From Scylla paramamosain (lineage: Eukaryota > Arthropoda > Malacostraca > Decapoda > Portunidae), in NCBI RefSeq assembly GCF_035594125.1, contig NC_087163.1, positions 12,372,001-12,436,000 on the forward strand: a DNA stretch of 64,000 nucleotides, read 5' to 3'. Below are positions 63,828 through 64,000 of this stretch, in pieces (within the stretch, counting starts at the first letter, position 1; the number at the start of each line of letters is the position of its first letter). The notes beneath the pieces are model-generated. The model was not told the DNA's origin. It ran no database searches and was given only the letters and a program-made list of their open reading frames with translations. A program made the position numbers and the translations under genes.

Positions 63828-64000
63828 TTCAAAATTAAAAGTGTTATTCATGAGTTTCAGCTTTTTGGTATGTAAGAAACTTCTTTATGTACAGGAGTTT
63901 TTGAGCTTTTTACCTTGTGGTTCTTGTCAAACTATAAAACACTCATACACGTTTCACGTAATGTCCTTTTCTTCGCCAATATGAAGTGCTTTCCATCCAT
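63828..64000 (-). repeat. HOR fragment, J and part of I (reverse)
   Basis: J and the start of I, cut by the window end. It matches 18490-18660, including the CATTACGAGAAAGGTGTATGAGTG-type shortening of J. Confidence 0.8.

Larger units (their letters stand above)
48425..64000 (-). repeat. Right arm of inverted repeat B (B2')
   Basis: Reverse complement of B1 (18490-34955), running off the window end. Arm-specific changes are the 625-bp deletion at 48724, the short TA tract, retained monomers near 55.1-55.3 kb, and an H-to-F fusion at about 60990. Confidence 0.8.

Overview
The window looks like 64 kb of eukaryotic, AT-rich satellite DNA. G+C is about 30% on a sampled line. I find no gene, RNA gene, transposon protein or bacterial-type signal in it. 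The organism cannot be named from this sequence. Long satellite arrays, thousands of A/T tracts and the lack of any long reading frame point to a eukaryotic heterochromatic region (centromeric, pericentromeric, sex-chromosome or subtelomeric). All alignments below were done by eye, so boundaries are good to roughly 5-50 bases and identities are estimates.

The building block is a monomer of about 95 bp. Its left half carries TTTTGAGTGTTTTTGAGC and its right half carries ACCAAAACGCTAAAACGCATG. The two halves are imperfect reverse complements, so a single monomer can fold into a hairpin. Ten to twelve monomer types, which I call A to J, are ordered into a higher-order repeat (HOR) of about 1.1 kb. 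Each complete HOR has one A-rich/T-rich tract (monomers E/F) followed by a GGTACCGAGATGCC element. The unit at 25041-26155 is the reference copy.

Layout. From 1 to 5541 are forward HORs. From 5542 to 7729 is a block of diverged monomers without HOR order, in reverse orientation. From 7730 to about 35045 are forward HORs interrupted by three short inverted patches (9175-9630, 16355-16870, 23682-24163). From about 35046 to 36085 is a second diverged block, where the orientation flips. From 36086 to 64000 are reverse HORs. These contain a forward copy of the first diverged block (43838-46017) and one forward patch (58836-59316).

Above the HOR level there are very long duplications. Segment A1 (about 3700-16350) is matched by its reverse complement A2' (about 37200-47870). 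Segment B1 (about 18490-34955) is matched by its reverse complement B2' (about 48425 to the window end). The order is therefore A-B-A'-B' rather than a simple nested palindrome. A and B are themselves diverged direct paralogues (for example 8.6 kb matches 23.15 kb), and 1-3700 is a B-type copy with a large internal deletion. This suits a tandem super-array with a unit of tens of kb that was later folded by an inversion.

The interest lies in the rearrangement record. Several breakpoints sit on short perfect snap-back hairpins. One microsatellite is (TA)60 in one arm and (TA)7 in the other. Arm-specific deletions and fusion junctions shared between copies let the history be ordered. No functional gene system was found.
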